Shown here piece by piece: positions 24,319-37,695 of a stretch of DNA of 64,000 nt. A model generated the notes under the pieces. The model searched no databases and was not told the origin of the DNA. It saw only the letters and a program-made list of their open reading frames with translations. A program made the translations under genes and the position numbers. Every line of letters begins with the position of its first letter. Positions within the stretch are counted from its first letter, which is position 1. Origin of the DNA: Cyanoderma ruficeps (taxonomy: Eukaryota; Chordata; Aves; Passeriformes; Timaliidae); assembly GCA_008694505.1 (NCBI GenBank), contig VZDJ01000223.1, positions 1,267,350 to 1,331,349 of the forward strand. The letters run 5' to 3'.

Positions 24319-27300
24319 GTAGGGACACGTTTTATTTCCTTTTTTGCTCAGCTACCATGGTGTTCCTGTTCTCCTCTTTTGGAACACAGGGCATGGCACA
24401 CCAGAGTACTGTTATGGTAAAAGAACTGGAAGTTTTGAACAGGCAGACAAAGAGCTTTGCTTTTCTCCTTTTGGCTCAGTCTGTGTTACATCACAAAATG
24501 TGTGTCCAGTGGCAAGGCTCTTCCATGAGTTCAGAGTCTCTTGTGTTGCCTTGGGCTGAGCTGAAACAATCAATCAAACACTAAAAACACCTCAGCTCCA
24601 TCAGGCAATGTAATGGTTCCAATATACAGGAGCCACATTCCAGCCTCCCACTTCCTGTGGAGAAGGATGTGCAGTTATTTGGTGTGTGCCTTAACAGATC
24701 CTCTCGCGTTGTGGTTAATTGCCATAAAAACAGAAGGTAGAAGAACATGTTCTATTACTTCACAGCTTGGGTAATAAAGTGGAGAAGTGCTGCTTCTCCA
24801 CTTCTGAACTAAGTGGCTCTGATACAGGTTTTTTAATGTGCATTTTTTTTGTTTTGGTGCTGTAGAAATAGCATGACTCTTCTCATTATGGGAGGTCCCA
24901 GGAACATAAAGAATGTTTTCCTATACAAGAAGTACTCTCAGATATAATTTTACACCCTTTTTATGCGTGTCTGTCTGTGAATTTATTCTGAGGAATCACT
25001 TCTCCACTCTGATGTGACACACTTTTGGTGAATGACTTTGGTTTCAACTGGAATTGAGTAGTATTTTCCTATTCTTGTATATTGAATACTTACAGCCATG
25101 TAAAGTTGGTGTGGTTTACATACAGTAATATTTTCAAATATTTAAATCTCCAAACTTCTGAAACATTCATTTTTCTGTAAATTCATATACAATGACCTGA
25201 AACATTTTTCTACTGCATGAGGTAACAATATGCAATTATGTATAGCTGAGCTCAGAATAGTTTTTCCATTGTCCGTTGTGCTAAAAGTGTGAATTCTTTT
25301 TCCCTTTGTCTCCCTTCTCATTCTTTTTTATTCCTTGAATAAACTATTTTTATTATCTTTTTATGATTTTTATCTAATCCTCCTCAGTGGTGTTACTGTG
25401 CCCATTGCTTACTCTTTTCTCTTTTTTTTTTTCTGAAGTCTTTTGTTAATGCAGCACATAGGTATATTCTTTCATTCCTTCCCTTGGGTTGCATTTATTC
25501 TTGCTGTCCCCTTCTTGTCGTCTCCCACTCCTTGTGATAAATGCCATTTTTGCATTCTGTTTGTGGATCCTGGCCTTCACAAAAGGCAAAGATACCCATT
25601 TGACATCACAAAGAGGATGTCGGTGTTTAAACGTCAAGGGCTTCATTTTGTAAATGCTGAGAGTGCTTCTGCTCTCCAGCAGTTCCACGCTGGAATACAG
25701 GTGTTCACTTCTGCAAATTTGGTCTTATTTTCTGTTTTTCTAGCTGATAATAAATTGATAATGAATGCAGGACTTTGCTGGATAAATATATTGATCATTT
25801 CACCATTGTACAAGTCTCCAAAACTTGAAAACACCAAATAAAACATACAGATTCAAACTTGCCTCCTTCTTGACATTTATTTTCCCTGGGTCAGGAATGA
25901 CTCCTATGAAAATAAATATAAATGCCACCATATATTTTAAAGGGAATGGATCTGGGCTGTGGATACCATGAGCACAACTGGCCTTTCTAGAGTTAACAGT
26001 GTTACCTTCTCCTAACAAAGAAATGAAACAACTTTTCAAATTGGAGAAATCCAGCATTTTTTTTTCTGGGAATGCTGTTGGTGTCAGTAGGTAGAATTTG
26101 TCTGGCTGTGAACACAGGGCTGCTACACCCCTGGAGTGGGAGTTGATTAAAACTCAGTCGTGTAATCTCTTGACAGGAGTCATAATCACCCAGTCCTGGA
26201 CTTCAGTAACACAGCTGCAACCACCTCTGTAAGGAATTCTTTTTTATCATTTCATCTTTAGCTGCTTTTATCCTTATTTATTTATTTTTTTTATCCTGAA
26301 GTCATGGATGTCTGACATTGGTCCAGCAATACAGTCTAGCATATGCTGGGCTTGGAGTGTATCAGTGGAATTTGATGAGATGTCAGTGTGTACTCACCAG
26401 CCCTCAGTGCAAGAGCGGAGTTTTTGTTGCAATAGCTGTTTCCAGTGTTACATGCTGGTAGGACCCATAACAAGGCCAAGACTCTGATAAATGTAAATCC
26501 CATAATAGATATCAGCAGATGTCTGGGAGTTAGCAGGAATGGAAAACTGGGATATTTTCATTAAATATATCTCCAGCTTTATTCCTGCTGAAATGTTCTT
26601 TGCCTGCAATGAGCATTTACTGTAGCAACCTCTGCAGTTGAGCTCTGCCAAAACCCTTTGTGCTCCTCCTCGGTGCTCACATTCTCCTCCCAGGCCTGTG
26701 CATTTCTTGAGCAGAGTGATCAGTTGTGTCAGTAATAACACATATGAGGCATTTTTTTCCTCAGCTTTGTAGGTCACTCTCAGGCGATGCTCCCATTCTG
26801 CATGTGGGGTTTGCTTAATCAAATGAAGAAGCTTTATTTATTTCTGAAATGACAGGTAGTAACTGTACATCTCTCCAAACACCTTTTTTCTTTTCTTTTT
26901 TTTCTTTCCCCCCACACTTAATGACACCTGAATTGATGAAATACTTGTTTTGTGTATTTCTGACTCTGTAAATGCATTAGCAATTGAGGTTTTTACATCA
27001 GATTCCCCATCATACACTTCATTAATTCCACACATCACATTCTTTCCAGCTTTATTTTAAATTGCTGTATCATTTACTCAGATAAGTTTAGTTGTCACAG
27101 AAGCTCTATGAGGTGTTTGGTCTTTTCTTACTCTTTGGCAGTAGAGTTTTGATTTTTAAATAACAGCTTCTTTTTCTCCTCTATTCTGTCTCCTCTTCTG
27201 ATAGATCAGCTTGAACAAGCTGTCATGAAGTGAATAGGTATTTATTCCTGCTGAGACATGTGGAGGTGTAGAGCAGGCCCCAGTCTGAGACTACCTAATA

Positions 27301-27828
27301 GTGGCTTTCAGGGTCAAGTAGTGAGGTGAAATAGGATTTGCAAGCACTTGGAGTTTACAAAATTCATTTTCCCTGGTCCACTCCTTTATGTGTTTAACCT
27401 GTTCTCTACAGTTATTAAAATAATTATATTTTTATCTGTTGACAGAAAAAGAATCTTGTAAATATTTGAGCAAATGGGATTACATGAAGATTTAAATAGC
27501 CATCTTTCTGGGCTTTTTGATTTTCAGTCTTGTTTCAAAAGGTTTTTCCATCTGTTAAGCTCTGCTTCAGAAAAGCACTTAAGCACATACTTAAATCCAT
27601 CAGCACAAGGAAGACCTGTAAGCCTGGATTTAACTAGATGCATATTTCTAAATCAAGGCATTAAGCTCTTTGCTTAACATGCAGAAAATTCCATTTTTTT
27701 TAATCACAGTGCCAGTATGCTTCCCTGCTAAAATGCACCACCATATATGAATATTTATTACCGAAGGATCTGTAATGCAGATGGGAAGGTGTATTTTCTT
27801 AATGGAAAGCATCACTCTGGAATTGATT
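24319..27828. other. Non-coding unique DNA
   Basis: Contains the small perfect hairpin at 24777-24803. Open frames of 132 codons (25443-25841, plus) and 124 codons (26448-26822, minus) have no recognised domain and are within chance expectation. Nothing else is supported. Confidence 0.6.
24777..24803. other. Perfect 11-bp stem hairpin
   Basis: AAGTGGAGAAG (24777-24787) and CTTCTCCACTT (24793-24803) are exact reverse complements around the 5-nt loop TGCTG. Such quasi-palindromes arise by template switching during replication. In a bird genome there is no reason to read it as a terminator. Confidence 0.7.
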
Positions 27829-28254
27829 GGAGGGATGGGTCATCTGTCCTATGAGGAAAGGCTGAGAGAATTGGGATTGTTCGTCCTGGAAAAGAGATGG
27901 CTTTGAGGTGAGCTAATTTTGGCCTTTCAGTACCTGAAGGAGCTACAAGATGGGAAAAGACTCTTTGCAAGGGCTTGGAGTGTCAGGATGAAGGAGAATG
28001 GCTTCTCACTGCCAGAGGGCAGGGTTAGATGGGATATTGGGGAAGAATTGTTCCCTGTGAGGGTGGGCAGGCCCTGGCACAGGGTGCCCAGAGCAGTTGT
28101 GGCTGCCCCTGGATCCCTGGAAGTGTCCAAGGCCAGGCTGGACATTGGGGCTTGGAGCAGCCTGGGATAGTAGAAGGTGTCCCTGCCCACGGGATGGGGT
28201 GGAATGAGCTGGGCTTTAAAGTCCTTTCCATCCTAAACCATGTCACTCTATGAT
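27829..28254 (+). mobile_element. CR1 retroposon, 5'-truncated
   Basis: Starts in the CR1 box GAGGAAAGGCTGAGAGAATTG, continues through CAGTACCTGAAGGAGCTAC, CACAGGGTGCCCAGAGCAG, GGAAGTGTCCAAGGCCAG and GAAGGTGTCCCTGCCCAC, and ends at CACTCTATGATAT. About 425 bp are present, all from the 3' region. The 74- to 87-codon open frames found here on both strands lie within the repeat and are not genes. Confidence 0.93.
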
Positions 28255-28857
28255 ATCTGTTGGTGAAAGAAAGACTCGGGGCCTAACCTTCCTGCCCTGG
28301 AGTTGTGTTATACAGGTGATTGCACAGGATGAAACGCCCACCGTGGCCTAGTTGCTTCTGGAATTAAAAGGCGTGGATTGCAGCAGATGTATTGGGAGCC
28401 ACAAGGCAGTTTGGGGCCAGTTTGTGGGTGGTTTTGGTCTTATAACAGGATTAGTGGGAACTGGGAGCTGCTGGACCCAGAGCTGAGATTCGACAAGCTC
28501 ATAAATTTTAGGTGGCAATTCTTCCCAGCCTCCCTGTGAGTTACTCATGTCACAGATCATGCTGGGACTACTTCAGATATTCAGCATCAGGCATGAATCA
28601 GGTCCTTGCCCCTTTACTCTTGGAATTATGCACTGTCTGTCTGTCTGGGGAAGGTTTGCTGGTTCAGCTGGTAGGATCAGGAATTTGGTCTGTTTGAGCC
28701 TAATACAAAAGAGGGTTGATTCTAGTACCTTGCTCCTGCTCTAACCCAAATAAAACCAAACACATTAAATAGTATTTCCAGATTTATTTTACCAAGTTTC
28801 ATGGGTAAAAAAGATAGAAGAGAAGGGGAGGAGAAATAAAAGTCCTTTATTGAAGAA
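28255..28857. other. Non-coding DNA between two CR1 copies
   Basis: Unique sequence with no recognised feature. It lies between a plus-strand and a minus-strand CR1 copy. Confidence 0.55.
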
Positions 28858-28972
28858 TAATATAATGGTTTGGGTTGGAAGGGATCCTTAAGACCTTCTT
28901 GTTCTGACCCTTGCCATGGGCTGCACCTTCCACTAGACCAGCTTGCTAAGTGACCTATCCAACCCTGAAATG
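28858..28972 (-). mobile_element. CR1 retroposon fragment
   Basis: Reading leftwards on the minus strand, this is the last ~115 bp of a CR1: the plus strand shows ATAATGGTTTGGGTTGGAAG, then CCATGGGCTGCACCTTCCAC and TAGACCAGCTTGC, the reverse complement of the CR1 3' end. The terminal ATTCTATG repeats have decayed to TTATA. The 166-codon minus open frame (28722-29222) passes through it and is fortuitous. Confidence 0.85.
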
Positions 28973-29782
28973 AGCTTTTGGTTTTGTCTCTTTTTAAATA
29001 ATGAGTAATTAGCCCAAGAAGTTCCTGTGAGCCTAAAATGAACAGATTGATTATATTTTTAAGTGATTTCTGAAATGACATAGTAAGTAAATTCTGAAAT
29101 TCACTCCCAAGTCTGATATCTTCTAAATGCTTCCCTGTAAAACATATTTTACTGTGGAACCTTATAAATATTAGAACAAAAGGCTTTGCAGAACAAACAG
29201 ATCTGAAAGCACAGAAATGCACAACTATTGGTTTCTTGTATCAGTCATTCAATACATTATTAACTTCCCTGTGAGCAGGGAGAGCAGCACCATGCCTGTG
29301 CCCGAGGAGTAAAAGTCAAAATATTCCCAGAGCAGCACAGAGGAATGTATTTTCCAGGTATTGGTATTGCCTCTATTTGCAATGTGCCTAAATGGAGAAA
29401 GCTCAGTGCATCTATATTCAAATCTGGAATTAGACCCAACAATACCCCCTATTTGGTTTTCCTGGGAGGTTGCTGAAAGCTCATGTTATGGCTTAGCAGC
29501 TTTATTGGGTGTTTGCAGTGTGAGCCCAAGAGGAGTCACCACAAAGCCCCACCGACCTGGAATGGCAGGGCAGCGAGATATTTATTTTTTCATTATGAAT
29601 AGGAGAAATTGTTCCTAATAATCCACTGTGTGCCCAACTCCTTTTGTTTTTATTTTTTAAATTGAGCATGGAGCTCAAAAAAAAAACAACTGTGTAGCAA
29701 TTTAATGACACAATTCACTCCTCCATGTACTTTTATAGGATCAATTAGCATCTAAACAATTTATTTTTTTTTCTTGTTGCAG

Positions 29783-29877
29783 CCCTAAGCTTAGCCTTTA
29801 TAGAGCCAATTATATCTCTGGATTTCAGTCTGTTGGAAGCTCTTGGCACAGTAGTGTTCCCAGGGAGGTCAGCAAAG
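29783..29877 (+). other. Exon-like segment with splice signals (candidate)
   Basis: A strong acceptor-like tract of T/C ending in TTGTTGCAG (to 29782) is followed by 95 nt and then the donor-like AAAG|GTAATA (GT at 29878-29879). Two of the three reading frames are open throughout, the third stops at once. The segment is 95 nt, a normal internal exon size. I recognise no protein in either frame, and there are no neighbouring exons to support it. Acceptor/donor pairs of this quality also occur by chance in tens of kilobases, so this is only a candidate coding or lncRNA exon. Confidence 0.2.
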
Positions 29878-32800
29878 GTAATAAGCTGTTCTTAAGGACT
29901 TTTCCCACTATTTGCATTTTGACGGTTGTTGTGCCCGGTATTTACGCTGACAGGTCCTGCCAGCATCCACAGATATTAAACCACCTGTGTGCTTATTTTG
30001 CCTTCATTGGCATTCCTGCGGACCTGTGTAACCAAAAGCACAGGTACTTGTATTAGTACTAAATAAGTGCAGGATTAATTTCAATCAGGTAATGTTATTC
30101 TTATTTTGCCTCAGCAGAAACACAATGCAAAGAACAAGTCCAAGAACACTTGAGGCAAGACTCTACTGCTCTAAAGGAAGCTCAGTTTTGCAATGTGCAG
30201 GTAGTATTTGATATTAGATTGGTTGCTGTTAATGTGTGAATAAAACCAACCAAAGATGAGCTATGAATGATATTCCGATTTTAAATTTCTGACAAAATAA
30301 TATGTTACCTCTCATGTTCTTCATCTCGGAAAGCATTCACTGTATAAACTAGGCTGGGGTAAGGCTTGGTGCTACCTTCTGACCCATATATCTCTAAAAT
30401 ATAGTGTTGGTTCTGTTTCTTGCAAACTCTAGTGCATCCCTAAGTGATTTAGAAGTTCTTTTAGCTATTACAAGAAATACCAATTTTAGTGATGACTTAA
30501 AGAAATCTGCAGGCATGGGTGAGATGGGTATTTGGTAAAGCAATCATTGAGTGGTTGGGGAACTTGGAAGACGTTCTGTAGTGCAATGGTCTGAGTGAAA
30601 AAAACGTTTATTTAGGGGGAGGGAGTTCAGAACGTGGGATGATCCACATCCTTGCTGTATATGCCTTTAATAATAAATTCCACTTGAAGTGATCATCAAT
30701 AATTATGCTAACTGTGAATTTTTCCACTCTTTAGTTATGTCACTTTTTTCCAGATAATGTGTTTAATCACGAACAAGTTAACTATTCCCCAGTCATGACT
30801 TACTCTGGCTACTGGCCGCTATTTCCACTTGACTGCTGTCACATCTCAGGATGAGAATGAAATATTATCCTTCAAACTGGGTAGAAAAGAGAAATTCAGT
30901 TTAAAATTCAAATCCAGAACAGCAGCATTCCTTGGTAAACTCCAGAATGGAAAGGCTGGAGGAAAATTTCACTATCTGCTGTGCAACTGAAAGTGCACTA
31001 ATTATCAGTCTCATATTTGTACACCCCCTGACCTGTTTGTTTGGTATCAAGTACTGCATCTTGTCATAAATTATGAATTCCCTGAAACAGAGTCTACATT
31101 TGAGTCAATCCTTACAATGGCAGCATCACTCTCAGGTGCAGAGATAGTCAGGAATGGTTCTTTCACCACAGCTAGAGCCCCAGTTTTAGACTTCCCTACC
31201 TTTGAGAGCAGATAAAAATGCTTTTGGAAAGCTGTGTTTAGTAGCTCATGCTAAAATTTTGGTTGTGCTCCATTTATTGTGTCAATTCCTTCAGCTTTTT
31301 AATATATTTATGTGGCCCTTCAGATTCTGGGTTTTTTCTCTGGTTTTTCCTTTTTTTGCATCCTGCAGACTTGAGCTGTTTCTTTTGATTTTCCTTCTTG
31401 AGGGATCATCATCAGAATCAGTCTGTGTTAGAGTAAAAATTTGGAAAATGTGGGCAGACATTTGTTGTGTCATCAGAATTTTGCAATTACGAGAGATTTG
31501 TCCAGTGAGACCGTTTGAGTACCAGCCTCTTTGACTTACTCTCTCCTCACTAGGTTTCTTGAGAATTATTTTGAAAAGTTATTAATAAGAATGTCAGCTC
31601 CAGCCATCACTGAAGATAACAATGACAAAAATGTGTCATAAAAAAAAGCTGAAAACTCATTTCACCTTGAGATTCATAAGGACGTTTATGCACATGTTCC
31701 CTCTTCCAAAACAGACTTTGAATTTCATCTCCCAAATTTGTCCTCACTGCACACAAGCATTCAGGGGGAAAATGTTCATACGATGCTTGGAACAACTTGG
31801 GCACATTTCATATCAAGAAAACAACTTGGATCTCATTAATCACTCCAACAATGAAGTCAATTAGAGAAGTTCATCTTGTTAGGTACCTGCTAAGATTCTA
31901 CTCAATGGCTCATTACTTGTAGGCAAGCAATCTGACACCATTTATAGTGCCATGTGAAATAGTGAGATGGAAAAGCATATGGGAGAGCAAACTGTGCTGT
32001 CATTAATTTTCATTTTCTGTTTGCTTTTCATGCTATTGGTAAAATAAGTCCTTTCTAATATGAAACTGTTTTTAATCTGTCCTATATCACTATTTCTGCC
32101 CAACGGATGACATGAACACTCTCTTTACCATGTCTGGCTAAGGATGTAGGATGTCAGGTTTCAAGAGCCTTGTCTGATTTTCTAACAGTGATCGCTCCCT
32201 CAATTGATTCCTCAATCCTTCAGTTATTTCATAACATTAAATACAGAGAGGGCCATCTGTGAATAAAGACTGCACTGGTGCCCTAAGGATTCCTGTCTCT
32301 TGGGGAAGGAGGGTAAGTCACAGAGTGGATGTTGGTGTGAGGAAGAGTGGGTTTCCATTCCTCTGCAGGCACAACTTGGGGATTCAATTTTTATAGTGTC
32401 CCACTCTGGGTGATTTTTGCCTTGTGTGCTCAGCCAGGGCTGAGGACAGTGCCTTGCTTGGTGGTTATTGCTGGCTACTGACTCTGCAGGGATCCCACAG
32501 TTATTAAACCCCTTGGTTTCCCTTTATCACTGCCTCCATCCCCTCCTCCCCAGCTGCTGCAGGACTTTGACCCCTTGAAGTTTTGTTGGGATTTGCAAGG
32601 AGCTGAGTGGTGAGTAGGCAGGTCCTGAACTGCAGCCAGCCCTACCCTCAGGAGAAAGGCATCCCAGGGGAGGTGACTCTGGACAGATGTAATGAACACT
32701 GCAGAGACAGTGAACTGGACCCCAGTTAACAGCTGGAATTTTTAAATCTTCTTGAGCTCCCCCTCATGCATAAAACGTTTGAATTCCAGGTGTTAAGTGG

Positions 32801-35151
32801 TGAAGCTTAGTCAGCTCTGCTGAGATTTGAGCTGTGATTATCCCAAGGAGCTCAGTGATTAGGGTGCAGTGCTTGCTGCCATTCATGTGAAAGAGCTCAG
32901 GGCCTTAAGAAGGGTATGATGCTCTAAAATGAACGGCTGCTTACAAGAGTAATGTTATAGCAGGATAATGTTTTATACACAAGACTCTTTTTGTACAATG
33001 CCTCTATAGTAAATGAACCTATTCTGATAACATTGAACAAGCACCACAATTTTCCAGGTGGGCAACTTCGATTAGACATTGGTCTTTTTCTTTGGGAACA
33101 GAAAGTTCTGCTAAACAGCATGCCGTGCTAAATTATTCAGCACATTGAATTTAAAATAAGATAATTCTTGCTTACAAATACTTGTCTTTCCTCTGTAAGT
33201 CCAGAAGGTGATTTAAAATAAAAAAAAATCTACTTTGGACTAGGGTTATAAATACCTAAATACCTAAGTACTCTGTCAAAATGCTGTCTCCTCCAGCACT
33301 GTAGAATTGAGAACATTGCAAGTTTTTGAGATTTATCATGGGCGTAAACATATATGGTTAGTGTCACTTTTCTCACCTTTTTTATTGAATTTAAGTCATT
33401 TTTTCAGTTTTAGAGCAAAACCAGCTCAGAGGTGTGACATTTTTGATCTGAAAGCTGAGACCTAGTGCTGTGTTCTCTGACTCTGCTCATGGTGGAAAAG
33501 CTGTATTGCTGGATAGGAGTCTTACATCTGGAACAGACACCTTCCATCCTTTGGGATAAGCCAGTTGTGTTGTGACATGAAGGTCCAGCTACTCCCATGT
33601 GTCCATAAACTCAATATAACTCATGCAGGGATTTAAATTTAAGACCACTCACCTGATTTTGGCTCAAGTGTGTTGGGGAACCATGGCTTTTAAAAATAAC
33701 GTGGAATATTTGAAGTCAAGGGATGCTAAGATGAAGAGGGTGGCTGCTCAGTAGAGTGCAGGGAAATGAAAGGATGAAGTACAAGACTATGTATTTTCCA
33801 GTTAATGTTTGAAAACATCTTGCCATTTTCTTCAACAGTCATATAGTCATGTTAGTTGATAAAACTATTTTCAGCAGTAAATTAAAGGGACTAGGGATGA
33901 GCAGGATCAAGGCCACAGAGGAGCAGCAGTGACAGCTGAACATGGGGCAGGGGGATCTGCCAGAGGTGAGCATCACCTGCTTATTATGTGCACTCTCATT
34001 TTAATTACAGATACTCTCAAGCTCAGATTTATCGTCTTAGTTTCCTTAGTTTTGCTGCTCTTTCTTTGTGTATTATGAGTATAATTTTCATGGTTCGATC
34101 TATACGATTTTTCCTTCCTGAATTAGCATCTGAATTTGACACTTTTCTTGATAACAAATAGGTTGTGCTATGATGGAAGTATCCAGGAAGGCTGCATTAC
34201 ATTCTCTGGCAATTTATTTTAAAGACATGTAAATTGTGTCCTTCTTCCCAGGCAGAGCTGATGCTACTCTATATAGCACATCTCAGGGCTTTTAAATCCT
34301 CAGGGAAATTATCTTTTAAATTACTTAAGGGGAGAAAAATAAAAAGGCAGCAGGGCTTGACACCAAGGATTAACTGCTCCTACATAAGTTAATTGGGTTT
34401 AAAGATGTGATACCTTCTGGATATTGATTTGGATATTTTAGTTCTATAACTCCTAAATTGTAGGCAAACTTGGCACGTTATGAAGATGCTTGACTGGATT
34501 TTAAAATTTTAAGAGTATTTATGAAATAATTGCCAAAGTCATAAATGCTCTGATATTCTGGATTTTATTAAAATCAAAACCAGAATAATGCAAAAGAAAT
34601 GGTAAATAACTCCATTTCTAGAAACACTAGCATCATCTGTGAAAGCAAACAAACCAATCCCACAGTTGGGGGACACCATCTGTGACTCTGTCTGTCTCTT
34701 TGTACATGTCACACTCAGTTTCCTACCACTGATTCCAAAGAGACAAGAGGGTATTTGGCATGTAGGAAGTTGAAATCTGTGGGATATTCAGCTGTAGGGA
34801 AGTAAAATAAAAGGTTTTCATCTCTTGTAGAAACATTGTTAGTAACCCTTGATGCTTTTTTTTTTTTCATAAAAGCCTTTTTTTTAACTCGCTGTCCACA
34901 GGAAAGAATATGCATTTTTCAACAGATAAATAGGGATTGGGAATGGACTGTACATTGGCAAAGTGTTATGGCACACAATTAACATTAACGGGGGCCATAG
35001 AGTGAGAGATGCTGCAAATTATTGGAGATGTATAGAGCAGGTTGTCAGGTAAATAGTGATGGCTTTTACCAGTAACAGAACCCAGTAATCTGAGGTTTTC
35101 TATAGTTAGTAATCTGCGTGGTTGCTCTTTTTTCCTTTTGCTTCATCCCTT

Positions 35152-35180
35152 TGCCACTTTTGTTACAATTCTCCTATTCT
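35152..35180. repeat. 29-bp dispersed duplication, copy A
   Basis: TGCCACTTTTGTTACAATTC followed by TCCTATTCT matches 37667-37695 at 28 of 29 positions (A/G difference at base 17). Both copies are followed shortly by CTGCAG. It is too short to be a known repeat family and too long to be chance. Confidence 0.6.
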
Positions 35181-37666
35181 GAACAGCTGCAGTCTGACTT
35201 AGACTTACGTAGTTGTAGTTTTAGTTAGAAAAAATCCTTTGATCACTCCTCCTTTGTCCTCCAAGAAGGTAGAGCTGATGGTGCTCTTGTGCAGAGGTTT
35301 CACATTTCAGACCACTTTTCTGCCTTTTTTTTTTTTAACTGTCATGTGCATAAACTGTTATTTATCTACTTTAATTTGCAGATCTTTGCCCTGGAGTGCT
35401 GTAGTCTCCTACTGACGTTTGTTGCTTAGTTTTGAAACCCCCGTCATTTTCACAGGAATTATTTCAATGTGTCTCAATTGTTGGGGCGTTTTTTTTCTAC
35501 TTCTCTATGAAATGAATGCAGCTTTCTATGTATTTTGAGAGTAATTATTTTTCCGTCTCAGTGTCGCTACATTTCTTCTGCTGAAATGATTATGTCATTA
35601 GAATTCCCTTCAAATGAGTCATAAGGGCTTGGCACGTATTCTGGGTGATGTACAGTGACATACAGATTGTGAATTCACAGGACGGTGACAATAAATTTCT
35701 TCCTTCTCATTTTCCCCTTTAACTCCACAGTATAATGTGAATAATTGTCAAAGATTCAGGGTATTTTCTAGGTGCAACAACTTTATTTCTGTCCCTTTAA
35801 AATATTGTAAGAGAATGATATAAATGAATAATGTTCAATTTTCTGGATTTTGTTGGTTGACATGCTTCTAAAATCAAATTTAAAACAATACTGAAATCCA
35901 TAACACAGAAAATCATTATTTGTTCTCAGTAATTACAAAAACTGACAAGTTTTTGCTGCTTGTCTTTTTAAGTCCAGTTGTCTATGTAGTCCAACGTGTA
36001 ACAAAGATACATAAAAGTTTGTAAAATATGAAATAAGCTCTTTATGTGACTGTCATCTCTCCAGCACAGCACATCCTGCACTGTAGGACTTTAAGTACTA
36101 CCCTAAATTGCACTGAGAAAATGAAACCTTTTTGCAGAAGTGGATTTAGTGGAGAGTGAAGGGGAACCTGGAGGCACTTATGCGTTTCAGCTCTGACCTC
36201 TGCTCAGATCAGCAGGGTTTGGAGTCCTTGGAGTGATGATCTGGGCTCTTTTCTCCCATGAAGGAGATGGGAAGATAAAGTAATAAGTGATATCAGCCAG
36301 GTTAGTCAGTGCACAGTTCAACAATACACACTAAGCTGAGGAACATGGAGTATTTTTCTCTATAGAATAAAGTCTATTATTAGTCCAATATTTTAATTAA
36401 GTAAAAATTGGATTCCCTTGTGAATTAATGATTAGGGCTGCTTCAAATGACATTGATCCGAGGCTAGAAATGACATCTTTCACCTTCATTTTATGCTTAC
36501 ATTTCTTCCAGCCAAATTTCCTTATTCTCACCGGGAAATTTACTTAAGAAAGGACTAATGTACAGAAAATCTTTTGCATAAATATTTATTTATTTTCTCA
36601 CTTTATTTCTTCTCCTTTAAGGTCTTATTTGCAAAGTTCTTGAGGTTATTTAATGAAAAAAGATGTAATTGCTGATACATCTAAATGTCTGGTGGGTTTT
36701 CTGAATTCCCACACATCCAGGACCTTGGTGATCCTTCCCACACACCCAGAGCAGGCACACATCCATCAGCATTTCATTTTCTGTTGTCTGTGCACTCAAG
36801 TAGTTTGAAATAGACATTTTCTTTTTAACCATTCTATTGTTGTATTCTATTACCTTCTTGCTAAAATGATGAACTTCTCTTTTAATTGATATTATTCCCA
36901 CTTAGGCTGGTTTAAGTAGGTGCCCATCTCTCTACTTTCAAAGGTCCCTTTGTTGCCTCACTAAAGAAATGTTGGCGTGTTCCCTGAAATAGCTCAACTG
37001 GTTTGGATCTTTTCTTCTTTTCTTCCCTGCAGTCCTATTCACTCACTTTCAAGTTTGTAGTTTCTTGCTCTCTCTTCAATAATTATACCTTCATCTCCCA
37101 AACCCTCCTTTTTTTTTTTCATTAAATAACCTCAGACCAATGTAATGCTGCCATGAAATTCAGCTGGTTCCCATATTTGTGTCTATTCCCATTTTTGTGT
37201 ATTCTGTATGAATTTCCTTTCAAGGTAGCTGGTGTGAAAGAGCTTTTCTCAATGCTTTGCAGTGGCCATTTTTCCCCCTCAAATGTAAGGGCCTTGACAT
37301 TTTTATTCACTTTGAGAAGGAAAATTACATTGTTTGGAACACCAAACTCCACGCTAGAACATCCAATAGCCCGATTTGGACCATTCATCTTAAAAACAGA
37401 ATTTTCAAATCAACCTTCAGGTTGGCAACTTTGTCCTCTAATAATTTAACGGTTTCATTTTTGACTGCTGGTTTGAGGAGGATCTGTCATCAGATCTATA
37501 GAAAAGACAAAACCTCCAGATTGCCTTCATTCCTGTCATGTCTTAAAAAGAGAAATGCTTTTCCCCTCAGGGCTGGCTTGAATGTCCATGGTACCTGGGA
37601 AACCTCAGGTAGTTTTTCAGGCTTGTGTGATTATACACTGAAATGTCCTCTTGACCTGGGAGAATG

Positions 37667-37695
37667 TGCCACTTTTGTTACAGTTCTCCTATTCT
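37667..37695. repeat. 29-bp dispersed duplication, copy B
   Basis: Partner of 35152-35180, 2515 bp away in the same orientation. This copy is extended by additional TTCTCCTA units up to 37706, a small 8-bp tandem expansion. Which copy is the source cannot be told from the sequence alone. Confidence 0.6.

Noticed and set aside
24777..24803. Hairpin as a rho-independent terminator
   Set aside because: The window is vertebrate DNA, and there is no gene ending here or T-run after the stem.
28722..29222. 166-codon minus-strand open frame
   Set aside because: Runs through a CR1 fragment and unrelated AT-rich DNA without any protein-like domain.
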